Assembly (NCBI GenBank): GCA_022457065.1 | Contig: JAJGBQ010000001.1 | Span: forward strand, 5,332,001-5,396,000 | DNA: 64,000 bases | DNA from: Curvularia sp. ZM96 | Lineage: Eukaryota > Ascomycota > Dothideomycetes > Pleosporales > Pleosporaceae | Direction: 5' to 3' | In this document: piece after piece, positions 9,892 through 21,837 of the stretch | How positions within the stretch are numbered: the stretch's first letter is position 1 | Layout of the letters: every line of letters starts with the position of its first letter | The notes under the pieces: model-generated | What the model saw: the letters and a program-made list of their open reading frames with translations, nothing else | Told to the model about the DNA's origin: nothing | The model's database searches: none | Program-made: the position numbers and the translations under genes

Positions 9892-12800
9892 CTACCTGGG
9901 CGGACTTCTTGGAGGGGATTTGGGAACCGCCGGTACCTCTGGCACATCGTCACCGTTTGGTTGGTGATCTTGTCGGAGATGTTCCGGCGCCTCCTCACGT
10001 GTTATCGTTGCTCTCCGAATGGCGTTTCGTAACCGGCTCATGACAGCCGGTTGTGAATTGTTGGTGCCGCTGCCAGCTACACCTTGGTAACTAGCTCGGT
10101 GGCCCTGGAAGCTGTTTCGGCTGTGTGACGACTCCATGCGCGTCAGCATAGCCGCTGAGGTGAAGTCGTTGCTCATCTCGAAACTAGGGCGCACACGATC
10201 CATTGACATGCGCGCTCGGTCGTAGCTCGGTCGCACACGGTACTCGGTCGACAGACGGGAGTTGAGCGGAGGACCATCTGAGGTGGGTGCTGGTGGAAGG
10301 CCTTCCATGGAGCGACGGAAGGTATAATCAGTGCTGTTGCTGCCGTTTTGACTTCTCGGGTTGTGGGTCGTGGCTGTGGGCGCAACCGACGGTGGATAAA
10401 TCGGTCGTACATCCTCATCTGTGGGAGTGGCGTTTGCGGCTTTGTACTTGTTGGGATCGGCTTCAGGCGTGTTCGAGTCTGACGAAGCAGCGACCTTGTC
10501 CGGTGGGGGAGGAATGAATGAAGTAGTTTCGTTAAGATAGTCGAACTTGCCTTGCTTGACTTGCTCTCGAATGATGTCGGCATCCAAGGGGAAGTACATC
10601 TTCTGCGCAGCCTTGAAGATGAAGCGAGGAAGCAAACAAGCCACCGTAGCGCACAAGACATAAGCCCAGAAATTGAGATTTCCGTAAACTTCAGCTCCAG
10701 CCTTGTAGAACTGCTGACTGGAAGTGAACGAGGTGTATGCACCAGTCCAGAGCCAGATAAGGAGAGTACTGATGACGACGATGAGGACTATCAACCAATC
10801 CCATCGATAGGTGTTGTACAGAACGTAAATGTTGGCGGCACAAACAGCCGTGGTAGCAGCGTAGATACCCATGCGTCGGTACTCGGCAATATCCAAACCG
10901 TTTGAGGTCGCAAACGTTGCAGGCGCAAAAATCTCATAGAGGAAGAAGAAAGCGACAGCCGATTGGTAGATACCGTCGACCATATAAGCCCTAGAGAGTG
11001 TCAGAAGATCATCGAGGGATTCTCGAATGTCTCACTTACCAGAACTTTGGTTGCGTCCACTCCTTGCGTTCGATACCTCTGCGATATAGCTGGGGAACAG
11101 CCAAAGACACCTTGTCGTCGACATCCTGATCCAAAACACCCATGACAATAACAGGGAGTGATGTGAAGGCCAAGTTGAAGAAGATAATGTACGTGTAGTC
11201 GAAGATGTACTGGCTGTCAAAGTTGGTGTAGATCTGGTACCAAAAGAGGGCAAACGTCCAAACAATGTTCTACAGAATGTTAGTATGAGCAGTTAGCCAA
11301 AACGAAAAAGAGGGCTCACCTTGTAGAAGAAGTTGGCAATTGTCTCCGCAAGCCTGCGGTATGACCACCTGCCGTGAACAAGTACCAGGCGAGTCAAGAA
11401 GCGGAATTGACCAATGGCGTAATCCGAAGACATGACGGCGGCGCGACCCTCCACACCAGCAATACCAACACCAACGTGTGCCTCTTGAATCATGGCAACA
11501 TCGTTGGCACCGTCTCCGATGGCAAGAGTCAGACAGTCGAGTCCAGTCTTGACCATGTTGACAACAGCTGCCTTTTGGCTGGGACTGACTCTGCAGCACA
11601 GAACAGATCGACATCTCCTGCAGAGCAAGAGGAACTTCCTCTTGACAGAATCGTCCAAAGCCAGCTTGAGTGTATCACCATCGATGATGATGGCATGTGT
11701 AGGCGGAGGCGGTTCGTGGTCGTCTTGAGCGGCATCCAGCTCTTCCTGGGAACCCTCTAGGCCAAAGATTTTGAGCTTCTCGTCAAGCTGAGCTTCTACG
11801 GATGCAAGAGTATCATCTGTGACCTTGAGGATGATGAGATCCATGTCGTTGTCGAGCAGATTACACGAAAAACCAATGTTGATAGCAGTCTCCACTTTGT
11901 CGCCAGTCAGGACCCAGAGCTTGATACCTGCTTGACCAAGAAGCGAAATGGACTCCGGGACACCATCCTGAAGTCGGTCCTCAATAGCGGTTCCTCCAAG
12001 CAGCCAGAGATGGTTTTCGATGCGATCAGACACTTCTTCTAACTTGTCCTCACGTCCCTGGATGGCATTGGCAGCAATGTCGTAGTCCCTGTTCCACTCC
12101 TGATATTCCTCTTCAGAGATTTCTCTCTGAGCAATACACAGTGTTCTCAGTCCTTCTCTTGCAAACATCTCGAGGTGTTCTCCAGTGTCAGCACGAAGCT
12201 GGCGTTGTTCGTTAGGGATGAGTCTCGAGTAGATCATGCTGTCGGCTCCCTTGCAGAAGAGGATGATTCTGTTGTCAGGCATCCTGATGATTGCACTCAT
12301 TCGCTTCCTGCTAGAATTGAATTCGAGTGTGTTGAGAACCTGGTACCGGCGTTCTTGACCTAGGACGTTTAGGATTAGACGATCGTCCTCACGGCCAACA
12401 AATGTGAATCCAACATCGCGAGCAGTAGCAACAAGAGCAGCTTCGTCGGGTGATTGCGCCTTGAACTCAATCTTAGGAGGGTCGCCGGGGGTGCGTTCAG
12501 TAACGACAGTGTGGCAGAGGGCCAGAGCAAGCATGAAATCCTCGTTGGCCTTTTTCTGTTCCATGCCAGCATCTCCACGCAAATCGTCGACAAAGTCCGG
12601 AGCAATAAAAGTCAACTCGTCGTCCCATAGATAAGGATTGTCGTGCATTTTTCGAATACCCTCCAGCATGCGGACACGATCTCGTGCAATCTGGTCACGC
12701 GCCTTGGCTCCTTCCGCCTCAACGTCGATGCCTTGTCTTCGCTGCATTCCGGCTTGGGCTTCCGTGTATGCTTCTCCGTAAGGGACACCGTTAATCGTCG

Positions 12801-14817
12801 CCTTCTTGAACTCCATGACGTTCTGGGTAAGGGTTCCGGTCTTGTCGGAGAAGATGTATTCAATCTGACCAACATCATCGGAGATGTTCCAGGACTTTGG
12901 TGTGCAAGGATAGTCGAGCTTTGCGTAGTACATATTGATATCACTGTAAATGAAGAGGGCCTGCAGTGTGCGAATGATTTCCAGCGTAATGTACAGCGAG
13001 ATGGGGACCAAGTTTTGGAAGAGAATGACACCAGCCCAGAAGGCAATGACACCGTCCGTGGCAGGGGCGCCTCCGTAGGATCCGTATTCGAAAACAGAGT
13101 GCGAGGTGTCATCACGGCCCCATGTAACTCCAAGCACAATTCCAGAGACAAGACACATGGCGGCCAAGATGATGAAATTATACACGACGTTCCAGTTGAG
13201 TTCCTTGGAGATGCGGGCTCGCTTGCTGGGCGTAATACCAGAGTTGATCATGATCTTGGTCTCCTCACCAGTAAAGACGACGACTCCAAGGATCCACTCG
13301 GTGTTTCGTAGCTGGCATCCACGGAGGACCAGGTTGTTGATAGAGATGGGCTCGACCATTTCGTAGGATGGTGCCTCGGGGTCCTTTGCGTTGTATTGCT
13401 GCCACCTGATTGCTGCGCTGTACGAGTAGAGGTTCGAGTGAGGGCCTTCGCTTTCAATGATAAATTCGGCGCGTTCACAGTGTCGAGCATGGCGTACATC
13501 GCGGGTACAGTGCAGCGCATTGCGTACTTTGAGATTGGTTTCGCCGTCCAAGTTCTTAGTCTCGACATAGCAGGCGCCATCGTCGGAAGATGTGGAGAGG
13601 ACAATGACGTCGGCGGGGATTTCTTCATTGTTATATAGACGCACAAAGTCTCCAACCTGAACGTTCTTCCATGCGTCTTTCTTGAATCGGGCCTTCTCGG
13701 GGGCGGACTTGTAAGGGTTGAGCACGCTTCCCCAGAACTTCTGTGTCACCTGGGGTTTGGAGTCGGCACCGCGGATGTTGTCATCAGAGACTAGAGGCCA
13801 AGACGGGGATTGTGAAGGAGATTGGCCAGGAAGAGGCGAAGGAACGGGTGTCATCTGAATGTCCCCTTCGTTTCCTAAGTAGGGCTCCTGGTGGGACACG
13901 ACCGAGGCTCGCCGAGTGTCGATGGAAGGCCGGGCAACGTCTACGCCCCTGTCACTGCCTTCTTTGCCCTTTGCGCCCTTCTTGCTCTTGACGCCCTTGA
14001 TTAGCCGCCATGTCGTGACGATGGTCTTGGTTGTAGCCTTCTTGATCCTACGCCATAATGAGACCGAGTCTTCAGCTGTGTTGACGTTGTTGAAGTCGAC
14101 GAGTCGGTGAACGGGGGCGTTGTTCAGTTCAACATCGAGAACAGTTCTTCGCCAGTCCTCCACGGCATCCTTGATGGCGGTTACGACAAGAATAACGATG
14201 AGAGGCACTGCGTTCAGCGCTGGATTAGAGGCACCAAAGATGGAGAAGATCTGGAAAGGTCGGGGTTAGCGGGAAAGCTGGTTGGGAGCATGTAGGCGAG
14301 GACGTACACCCAGAATGATGATGAACAAAAAGTAGACGTTGGCAATGTTGTGGAACTGGAACCACAGGTTCTTTGGCACGAAGCTGAGCGGCGTGTACTT
14401 GGCGGTTCTTATCTTGTTGCGGGCGTACTGTTCGAGGGGGTGGCCTTCTTCGTCGCGTGCTGACTGGGGTAAGGGAATGTTGAAGTAGACTTTGCGACCT
14501 CCCTCGTTTTCGTCCGCGTCATTGTCGGCATCTTCTGAACCCTCGATCGAGTTGTCGGCCTGGGAGCCTTCTTCTTTGCCCATCGAGTCTCGCTTCTCTC
14601 CTCCTGAGCCTATGCGCCGGTGCAGACGTTCCTTGAGCGATTCCCGCTTGATGGCGGCCTTGGTGCCTGTCGCGCGATGTGTTGCCCCTACATGCTGTGT
14701 CAGCGCACATGGCAGCCCCGGGATGGTTAGCAGTGCAGGCAACAGAGTCTACTCACATCGGATGCGCTTCTGAGGGTGCGAGACCTCGGTCTCGTCGGGC
14801 TCATTTTGCACCGTCAT
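9892..14817 (-). CDS. DNF1: P4-type ATPase, phospholipid flippase of DNF1/DNF2 type
   Basis: Five exons (14817-14757, 14687-14308, 14250-11320, 11269-11040, 10990-9892) give 1566 residues, close to yeast Dnf1. P4-ATPases move phospholipids to the cytosolic leaflet of the plasma membrane and Golgi/endosome membranes, usually with a Cdc50-type partner. The joined N-terminus reads KRIRWATHRATGTK, as in Dnf proteins. Visible motifs are NLDGETN (actuator domain), PISLYITLEIIRTLQ in membrane helix 4 (the P4 hallmark), DKTGTLTQN with the phosphorylated Asp near residue 616, FKAQSPDEAALV, GVLTGDK-like LWVLTGDKVETA and GDGANDVAMIQEAHVGVGI. The helices of the C-terminal membrane domain are in exons 3-5, followed by a Ser/Arg-rich cytosolic tail. 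The start is the only Met that gives the conserved N-terminus. Substrate specificity is not readable from this sequence alone. Confidence 0.95.
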
Positions 14818-16330
14818 GGTGGTTGTCGCTGGAGAAGCTGCGGAGCGGCAGGGGAGGCTTCAGCCCGAGCCGGGAAGGCTCTACGCGGCGCTGCAAGCCA
14901 ATTCGGTTGCGGTGGGAGAGACGGGCGTGGCGGTGAGTTCAGCGCATGCGGCGGGTGGAAGGGCGGGTGTCGGCGGTGGAGGAGGTGGTGTTGTTGGTAG
15001 GGTTGTTGTGGTGGTGATGATGTACTGGTGGCGGAGGGTGAGAACAGATGGGTGGTTGTAGGGTCTCGGATATTAGACGACGCCGGACGAGAAACAGCGG
15101 TTACAAGACCAAACGGTAGTTCAGGCTGGGCGCGCGCGGAGGCAGACTATGCGGCTGTGCCGCGATGGGAATTGTTAAAGCCGTACAATGGCGGCGGCGC
15201 AAGGACGAGTCTTGCCAGCAGCAGCACAGGATGCGAGCAGGAGGGGGAGCAGCAGCGAGCGCACGCGGGATGCTTTGGCAGACCCTGGAGCGAGGGCCTC
15301 TGTTGCTTTGCTTTGCTTTGCTTCGCCTCTGCAGCGTTGCTTTGCTGATGGATGTGCTTACAGCAGCAAGCTCCAGGGCGCGGGAAGCACACGCCTCATC
15401 CTTTGCTCGGCCGGACGCCACGGCCTCGCCCAAGACGCGACGCTAGCCCGCCTCTGTTTCCGGAGGTCCGCTCTGCGACCTGATCGCCAGGCTCTGAGAT
15501 TGATTTCAGGCCATGGCATTGCGGACGCGTGGCCCAGCGCTCTTTGCCAGCTATCGTCTGCCTGCAATTGGCAGCCGCCGCCAGCCTTGCCCGTCGCCTT
15601 GCTTTCTTGGGCGGCCGCTGAGCTGCCATGGGAACTGGGGGTTGCCATGCCGGCCTTGTCCTGTCATCATGGACCCGATGGGCAGCGTCTCAGTCAGCAG
15701 CACACCAGCGAGCGTCTTTCTAAGCAGCGCGCTGACGGGCCAACCAGGACCCAGCGCGTCATTTTTTCGCCCTTTATTTGTCCTTTGCTCCCCGACTCCG
15801 CTGGCTCGCTCCTCGCTGGCCGCCGCGAGACATTGTGCCAGCGCCATCCATGGCGCTCCCTCCCATGGTCCCTAAATAGTAGCAGCAGCCCTCTCGCCTC
15901 AACGGTGCTGCGACAAGTGAGGCGCATCGCCCCCCTCGAGTACTCTGGCGAGGCCGTTGAGTCGAAACACCGTCATCCTCACTCATCCGTCGGCCGGCTG
16001 AAGCGGAATGCGCAGACAGCCACACCTGTCGCGCTGCGTGCCGCGCTGGCTGGCTGTCGAACCACAGACGTCCAAAAGAACGAGCACATCTGGGTCGGAT
16101 GCCGGCGGAGGCGCAAGCCGATGCATGTCGTCAACGGTAAATGAAGCTAGCTAGCCCTCCTTGCTGCAGATTGCAGATGCTGCGTTTCGGGCCCATGCGC
16201 ACGCAGCCCCGCAGCTCGCAGGTGGGCCCCACGTGACACCGTGCCTGACCTCCCTCTGCCTCCGCGCTGCCTGGCCCGCCAGACGCGTGACGCCGGCGCT
16301 CGACCAGACCCCCACCCCGCCTTGCCTGGC
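14818..16330. other. GC-rich divergent promoter region
   Basis: This 1.5-kb gap separates two divergently transcribed genes and must contain both promoters. It is GC-rich and carries a TTTGC pentamer run at 15304-15322. A long open frame on the plus strand (15188-16144) has the low-complexity, Ala/Arg/Ser-rich look of chance translation of GC-rich DNA and was not accepted as a gene. Confidence 0.55.
15304..15322. repeat. TTTGC microsatellite
   Basis: The unit GCTTT/TTTGC is repeated about four times with a short imperfect echo downstream. It lies in the divergent promoter region between the flippase gene and the following plus-strand gene. Confidence 0.7.
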
Positions 16331-18497
16331 ATGAAGCCGCACAAGAAAAGCATTCGCGACTTCTTCTCCCCAGCCCCAAGGACATCGCAGAGCTCGCAAG
16401 CGTCTCAGCCTGGCCAGTCACAGACAAGTACTCGCTCCCCCCGCAACGCCTCCTGCTCGGCGACAATCTAACCGCTATCCCAGACGCAGACACGACACCT
16501 GCGCCAGCACCCCCTCAAACATCCGCAGTTCCGGGCACACGCAGGCGCGTCGTCTCCAATGGCCAAGATGTGGTCCTCAATTCCGATTCGGACAGTGACT
16601 CGCTGCCGGACCTTGACTTTGGCATCCCTGCCCCCAAACCCAGCACTCCAAAGACGACAACCACCATCACAACCCGGTCGAAACGCACCTCTGAGAATGA
16701 CGAGGACGGACTGCGCATGCCCACCAAAAAGGTGAAGGACGACAAGCGGAAATTCAATCATCTAGTACAAACGGTCCAGAAGAACCTCGAGACTGAGCGC
16801 AAGATTCAAGAGCACAAGGCTGTGCTCGACGAGCCTATACAAGAGCCAGCGACTAAGAGGATTACTATCAACGAGGAGACACTAGGGCAGGCTGTTCAAG
16901 ACAACGATGAGGACCCTGAGAAGGCGCACCGGCTCCTCCAGGCCATGCAGCGAACAAACGCTGCCCAGATGGAGAGCGTCTTTTATTTTTTCGACGACGA
17001 CACAGATACCATCTCCGTTCAGACAAAGTTCCCCATGACAGCCCTTCCCCAGCACCGCTGGGCTTCGATTCTGCAAATATCCAGCACTAGAGACCAAGCC
17101 TTCATGACAGGTGTTGCACAGCAGATTTTCCGTGTCCAAGAGCTCCCCAGAGAACTTGCCTCTTGGATGATTGACCAAAGTGAGCATGCTGTGATGTTTC
17201 GGCTTATTTCTAGCTAATCTCTACAGTCTGCTGTGACCAGAATGAGGCTCTCAATTGCAAGTATCTCGAAGTCCTCGAGGTGGGTCTATTAAGTCCAGCC
17301 CAGAACAGCTTTTGACAATCAGTAGGCCCACCACGACCATCTCCATGCCTTACTCGACCCATCAAGGCTCAATGCCATGTTTAAATCCATAGGCGCCAAC
17401 ATGGCACAGCTCGAGGCGAGCACCCAACTTTTACCAGTATCCGTGCTACGGTCTGAAACCAAACCGCCTCTTCCGCCATCACTAAAATCAATCACTAGAC
17501 TACTCGCACGAGCCGCGCCTTGGTAGGTACATGAGATGCTTGAGAGAAGCCTCTGTGACTGATATCCTGCAGGCTGCATACGACTACGCGGAGTCACGCA
17601 TTGTACCTGCTCTGTCATGTTTGCTTAGATAATCGTGTAACTGCAGACTTTGACATGCTTCAAGCTGTTCAAGACGCCATGGAAGCCATCATGTGCAATT
17701 TTCCCGACAACACCAAGCTGATATCAGGCGTAGGAGGCCCTTGGACACAACAGGACGTACAGTTTCTAATCGCTTCCCAGCTGAATGAACTTATACCCCA
17801 GCTGCTCACCAGAGTTACCCATCCTGTGCTGCAAAGAAACCTAGCATGCGCAATGCCGGCCAAATGTCCGTTGGCTGCATATCTACAGCGTTATCTGGCA
17901 CTTTCTTTCCTGGTTCATCCAACCCCAGTCAACGTCTCGCTTACAGATCACAAGGCACATGACCTTGTACTTGAACATGTTGCGGAGTCGCCTGACTTCT
18001 TTGTCAACAAAAACACCGACTATGATCATCTCGCTGCCCGGCTGGTACTGCTCGACATTGCCATTGGGCCGGGACTCTTGACCGTACCGTACCAGCCGCT
18101 GTCAAGCTCAACACACACACCGGTGGGCTCGTCTCCAATCCAAGTTCCAGTGCCAGCTTCAACAGAGGTCAGGCAATTCAACGAACAGATTGATGCACTG
18201 GCGCAGCAGATTAAGCTCCTGGGAAACTCTATCGTCGAAGCCGGCGCAGTGGTGGATATCACCATTTTAGAAACCAAAAACTCTGTAGAGCGAATATGCG
18301 CACGACTGGAGCATGCTTCGCGGATTGGCGGGAAAAAGGTACACAATGTATTTGGTAGCGAGGAAGAAGACGCCCAACTCCGGCTCAACCGGTTCTTCAA
18401 GAAGACACGGAGGTCATCTCCGTCTGTATCCTCGGGTGGCATCTTCAATGAAAACGAAGACTCTGATCTCGACTTGGTCGATCCTGCACAGGCTTGA
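16331..18497 (+). CDS. Conserved fungal nuclear protein, possibly SLF2/CANIN-like genome-stability factor
   Basis: Five exons (16331-16427, 16484-17179, 17227-17279, 17326-17522, 17573-18497) join in frame to 655 residues. The N-terminus, KKSIRDFF, resembles a PCNA-interacting or related short DNA-repair motif but lacks the usual Gln. An acidic Ser/Asp run (SDSDSDSLPDLDFG) and basic segments follow, and then a folded alpha-helical region from about residue 170 to 530 (VFYFFDDD, TALPQHRWASILQ, QQIFRVQELPRELASWMIDQ, LLCHVCLDN). This layout recalls the CANIN domain of Smc5/6 localisation proteins (SLF2 family), but the match is from memory of the family and is tentative. The C-terminus is Ser-rich and acidic. 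The exon joins are well supported because all phases close. The role is otherwise unknown. Confidence 0.8.
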
Positions 18498-19988
18498 CCG
18501 CCTGGTTCAGACGCTTCTACCAAGACCCAGACTCCTATACACACCGTGCCACTTTTTTACCCGCCATGACCAAGTGAATCTTTGATGCGCAAGCGATGAG
18601 CCGCCAAACCCCTGTATACCCCTCAATCAGAAGAAATTCCGCCGTCGTCGCCTTGGCGTGCTTGGGTTCCCACACAATCGCACCGCAACGCCTTTTTTTC
18701 AGGGGGATCTGCAGGAGGGTGAGAGTTGTCGCGTCCCCGCGTATTGTACCTAGGTACGACCGGGGCCCACATCAAAGGTTCTAACGACGTTGGCGGCCGG
18801 CCTCGTGTTTTTTTTTTTTTTTTTTCATGCAAGCCAACCTCCCGAGGGCAAAAACAAACCCCCCTTTGTGAAGAAGGATTTGCCAAGGTGGTGGTCTGGA
18901 AATGTACCGTAGCAGGATACATGCTGTATCTCCTTCCTCTATGCAAAGAGGATGGGAGGGCGAAATAAGAATTACCTTAGGCCTCGTTCGCCCCAACACC
19001 ATCTTCAAGCGCAGCATAGAAACCCCCACTCTTTGCTTACCTTTGTAGGAGAGTGTTCGGGCCCTTTCCCCCTTCCCCCTTCGCTTCGCACAATGTCGCT
19101 CTCCTTTGTTCTCCTGTCACACCGCATATGTACCTTCGTATGTAGCCTAGTATAATCCTTCTTACCGCGCAGGATTATCGTTCATGCAAACATGGATGCG
19201 AATCCTACGCCCTCCCTAGCCGCATGGCATTGACTTCATTTAAGTCACGTGAGATACAGCTCGTATGTACGGTACGAACTATTATCTAGCGGCGTGACGT
19301 GGATAGGCATGAAAGCGGTATCGGACGTGTGTATCCTGGGTTATATTGGTAAATGGGGGGTTGTGGTATATATGTATGAGTAGTGGGTGCATGCAACGCA
19401 CGGGGTTGAATTGTCTGTGCGTTTGCGATGGGGGAAGGAGGCTGGGGGTGTTCTTTTTTTGGTAAGTGAAGGGTAGGACGAGGGGGTGAGCATGGGGACT
19501 TGGTTCTGTGCATGTGTTTGTGTGGGCGGAGGGTAATGAGGTTTTGTGGGGGTGGGTGTGAGGATGTAGTGATAGTGGAGAGGAGGGGGAGAAATAACGA
19601 CGTGGCTTCTTCGTGACTGTCTGCTTTGGGCCAGTAGGGTTTGTACGAGATAGTGGAATGTTCTGAAGATGATGGAATGAATGAGACACACTCCCTTTCC
19701 TGCTTCTTATGCTCAATCCAGCTATCCCGCCGTTGAAATGTACATACTGCACGTGAAAAGTTGAGGCTAGAGACACTAACGTACTGTATCATACACAAGT
19801 CGAACAAGGAACACCAGAGGAACAAGGAGATCACAAAAAATCACCTTCTATCCTCTACACATTTGTCTTGATCCTCTTCTCGCTAGCCTTTTCATACGGC
19901 TTCTTGCTGTTGATTTCGTTACGTAGTCATGAGAACCTCAGTATATAGAGATATACGTGTTGAATGAGATCTGGTAATGATAGACATA
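18498..19988. other. Intergenic, no gene seen
   Basis: About 1.5 kb without a supported gene. It contains an 18-base T run (18808-18825). Minus-strand open frames between 19282 and 19834 are Pro/Ser/Thr/His-rich translations of a pyrimidine-biased strand and have no recognisable domain. The right edge is the insertion site of the transposon. Confidence 0.5.
18808..18825. repeat. Poly-T tract
   Basis: A run of 18 consecutive T lies about 310 bases after the stop of the preceding plus-strand gene. It could be part of its 3' region or a nucleosome-free element for flanking transcription. Confidence 0.8.
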
Positions 19989-20046
19989 ACGTAGTTCATA
20001 AGCGAGCTGATCACCCAAGCGAGCTGATCACACCCCACCAGCGCGT
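19989..20046 (+). repeat. Left terminal inverted repeat of the pogo-type element
   Basis: This 58-bp arm is identical in reverse complement to 21778-21835. It contains two direct copies of AAGCGAGCTGATCAC (20000-20014 and 20017-20031) separated by CC, probably paired transposase-binding sites. It begins ACGTAGTTC immediately after the TA target dinucleotide. Confidence 0.93.
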
Positions 20047-20069
20047 CGACGTTGACACTACAACGCGTT

Positions 20070-21716
20070 ATGTCGCAACAACGCGATCATCAATTAACTT
20101 ATCCTGAATCAGATCTTCAACTTGCTCTTTCTGATGTCCAATCACAACGTGTTCAAAGCCAAAGACGTGCTGCCTCTATCTATAACGTGCCTCAAAGTAC
20201 TCTATCTACTCGACGTGCTGGAATACGCCCTCGACGCGACTGCGAAGCAAATTTAAAGCGCCTAAACAAGCTAGAAGAGGAGGCTATAGTTGAGAGTATT
20301 CTTGAAGAGTCTGCGCGAGGATTTGCGCCTACAAAGCCTGACGTTCGAGCTATGGCTGATAAACTATTGCATGAGCGAGGGAGCAACCCTGTTGGCAAGA
20401 ACTGGGTTGATAACTTTGTTAAGCGAACTCCTGAGCTCCGTACGCGCTGGAGCCGTCCCTATGATCACCAGCGAGCCGCCTGCGAGGACCTAGCGGCTAT
20501 CCAGCGCTGGTTCGACTTAGTCTAGAGGATGAAGTAGAAGTGGGGTATTGTAGACGATGATATCTACAACTTTGACGAAACTGGCTTTATGATGGGCAAG
20601 ATTTTATTATAGTTAGTTGTCACAAGCTTAGAGGGATATGGCAAAAAGAAGCGGGTACAGCCAGGCAACCGTGAGTGGGTTACTGTAATCTAAGGCGTGG
20701 GCGCGACGGGTCGCCGGATACCACTCTTCGTTGTCTTTGCGGGCAAGGTGCTTATCAACGTCTGGTTTAAAGACTTACCTGCTGACTGGGTTCTTGAAGT
20801 CAGTCCTAATGGCTGGACGAATAATTAGCTTAGTCTTGCCTGGTTGGAGCACTTTGATACCCATACAAAGAGGCATACTGTGGGTGGGTATTGACTGCTT
20901 ATTATTGATGGCCATGAGAGCCACTGCTCCGTCGATTTTCAAGATCTTTGTAAGGAGAAGAATATTATTCTTATCTGTATGCCTGCGCACTCGTCTTACC
21001 TATTGCAGCCCCTTGACGTCGCCTGCTTCTCGCCGTTGAAGCGCAAGTATGGCGACGCTGTTTCAGGCTTGGCACGCAACCGCACCCACTATATCAGCAA
21101 GGAGACCTTCCTGCCAGCCTTTAAGACTGCTTTTGAGCAGTCTATTACGAAGGAGAATATCCAAGCTGGCTTTAGAGGCGCTGGTCTAGTCCTACACGAC
21201 CCATAGGCTGTGCTATCTAAGCTTGACGTAGTGGTGTAGACACCATATCAATCACCGCGACGGGTAGCCGCCTGGGAGGCGCAGACACCACGCAACGCGC
21301 GCGAGGTTGAGGCTCAAATTGGTCTTATTCAAGAGAGCGTGAGAAAACGCCGTGGGTCTTCTGCCAATTCACTCACCGAGCAGATCGCGCAGCTGAGTAA
21401 AGGGGCTCAGCAAATGGCACATAAAATGGTGCTTCTGACAGAGAAAATTACTACTCTTTAAGCGGCTCTAGATGAATTAAACAAGCGTAAGAGCCGTAAG
21501 CGGCGATACGTACGGACAGAAGAGACTCTTACTGTAGGCGAAGTTTAAGAAGTATTGGCTGAACAGGCGGGTAGTAGTCGTGGTGATGGTGAGAGTGCGT
21601 CGAAGAGGGTTCGAGGAGAGAGGCGGTGCGGGCGTTGCAAGCAGACTGGACACAACGCTCGTACCTGCGCAGTTGAGATAGATAGTGCAAGTGATAGTAG
21701 CGATTCTGATAATTAA
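20070..21716 (+). pseudogene. Pogo/Fot1-type transposase, disrupted by in-frame stops
   Basis: One reading frame runs from ATG 20070 to a terminal TAA at 21714-21716 without any frameshift, but holds ten premature stops at 20523, 20535, 20610, 20691, 20826, 20892, 21204, 21237, 21459 and 21546. Six are TAG, three TAA and one TGA. Each can be explained by a C-to-T change at a Gln or Arg codon on the plus strand. The first 151 codons hold helix-turn-helix and CENP-B-like DNA-binding segments (IYNVPQSTLSTRRAG, KNWVDNFVKRTPEL). Later come FDETGF (first catalytic Asp), LLIIDGHESH (second Asp), SSYLLQPLDVACF (third Asp region) and a C-terminal CGRCKQTGHNARTC zinc knuckle. The pattern matches RIP-type or deamination damage. 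It is a pseudogene, and no restored product is proposed. Confidence 0.92.
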
Positions 21717-21777
21717 TTTAGTATATCGTAATACTTTATCGACTATGATAAAAGACTGTGATAACGTCTTGACTTTA

Positions 21778-21835
21778 ACGCGCTGGTGGGGTGTGATCAG
21801 CTCGCTTGGGTGATCAGCTCGCTTATGAACTACGT
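21778..21835 (-). repeat. Right terminal inverted repeat of the pogo-type element
   Basis: This arm mirrors the left one over 58 bp without a mismatch and carries the same duplicated 15-mer in reverse (21793-21807 and 21810-21824). The perfect identity of the arms contrasts with the damaged gene between them. Confidence 0.93.
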
Positions 21836-21837
21836 TA

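Larger units (their letters stand above)
19989..21835 (+). mobile_element. Fot1/pogo-type (Tc1/mariner superfamily) DNA transposon, inactivated
   Basis: The element is 1847 bp long and is framed by 58-bp perfect terminal inverted repeats. A TA dinucleotide on each side (19987-19988 and 21836-21837) fits the TA target duplication of this superfamily. The single internal gene reads plus-strand and would encode a transposase of about 548 residues with a helix-turn-helix/CENP-B-like N-terminus, a DDE catalytic domain and a C-terminal CCHC knuckle. Ten in-frame stops interrupt it, so this copy cannot make transposase by itself, although its intact ends might still be recognised by a related active enzyme. 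Length and gene order match the roughly 1.9-kb Fot1-like group of filamentous fungi. Confidence 0.93.

Noticed and set aside
15188..16144. A 318-codon plus-strand open frame in the flippase promoter gap
   Set aside because: The translation is Ala/Arg/Ser/Cys-rich and repetitive, other frames and the opposite strand are equally open, and it has no domain. Long open frames are expected by chance in such GC-rich DNA.
19282..19834. Minus-strand frames of up to 182 codons
   Set aside because: Composition is dominated by Pro, Thr, Ser and His from a pyrimidine-biased strand; three frames are open at once and no splice or domain evidence supports any.
20731..21039. A 102-codon plus-strand frame inside the transposon
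   Set aside because: It is a shadow frame; the true transposase frame runs in another phase and shows the catalytic motifs.
20070..21716. Reassigned stop codons or programmed readthrough as an explanation of the in-frame stops
   Set aside because: The neighbouring host genes end at normal stops and need no reassignment, while fungal RIP or deamination explains all ten changes in a mobile element.
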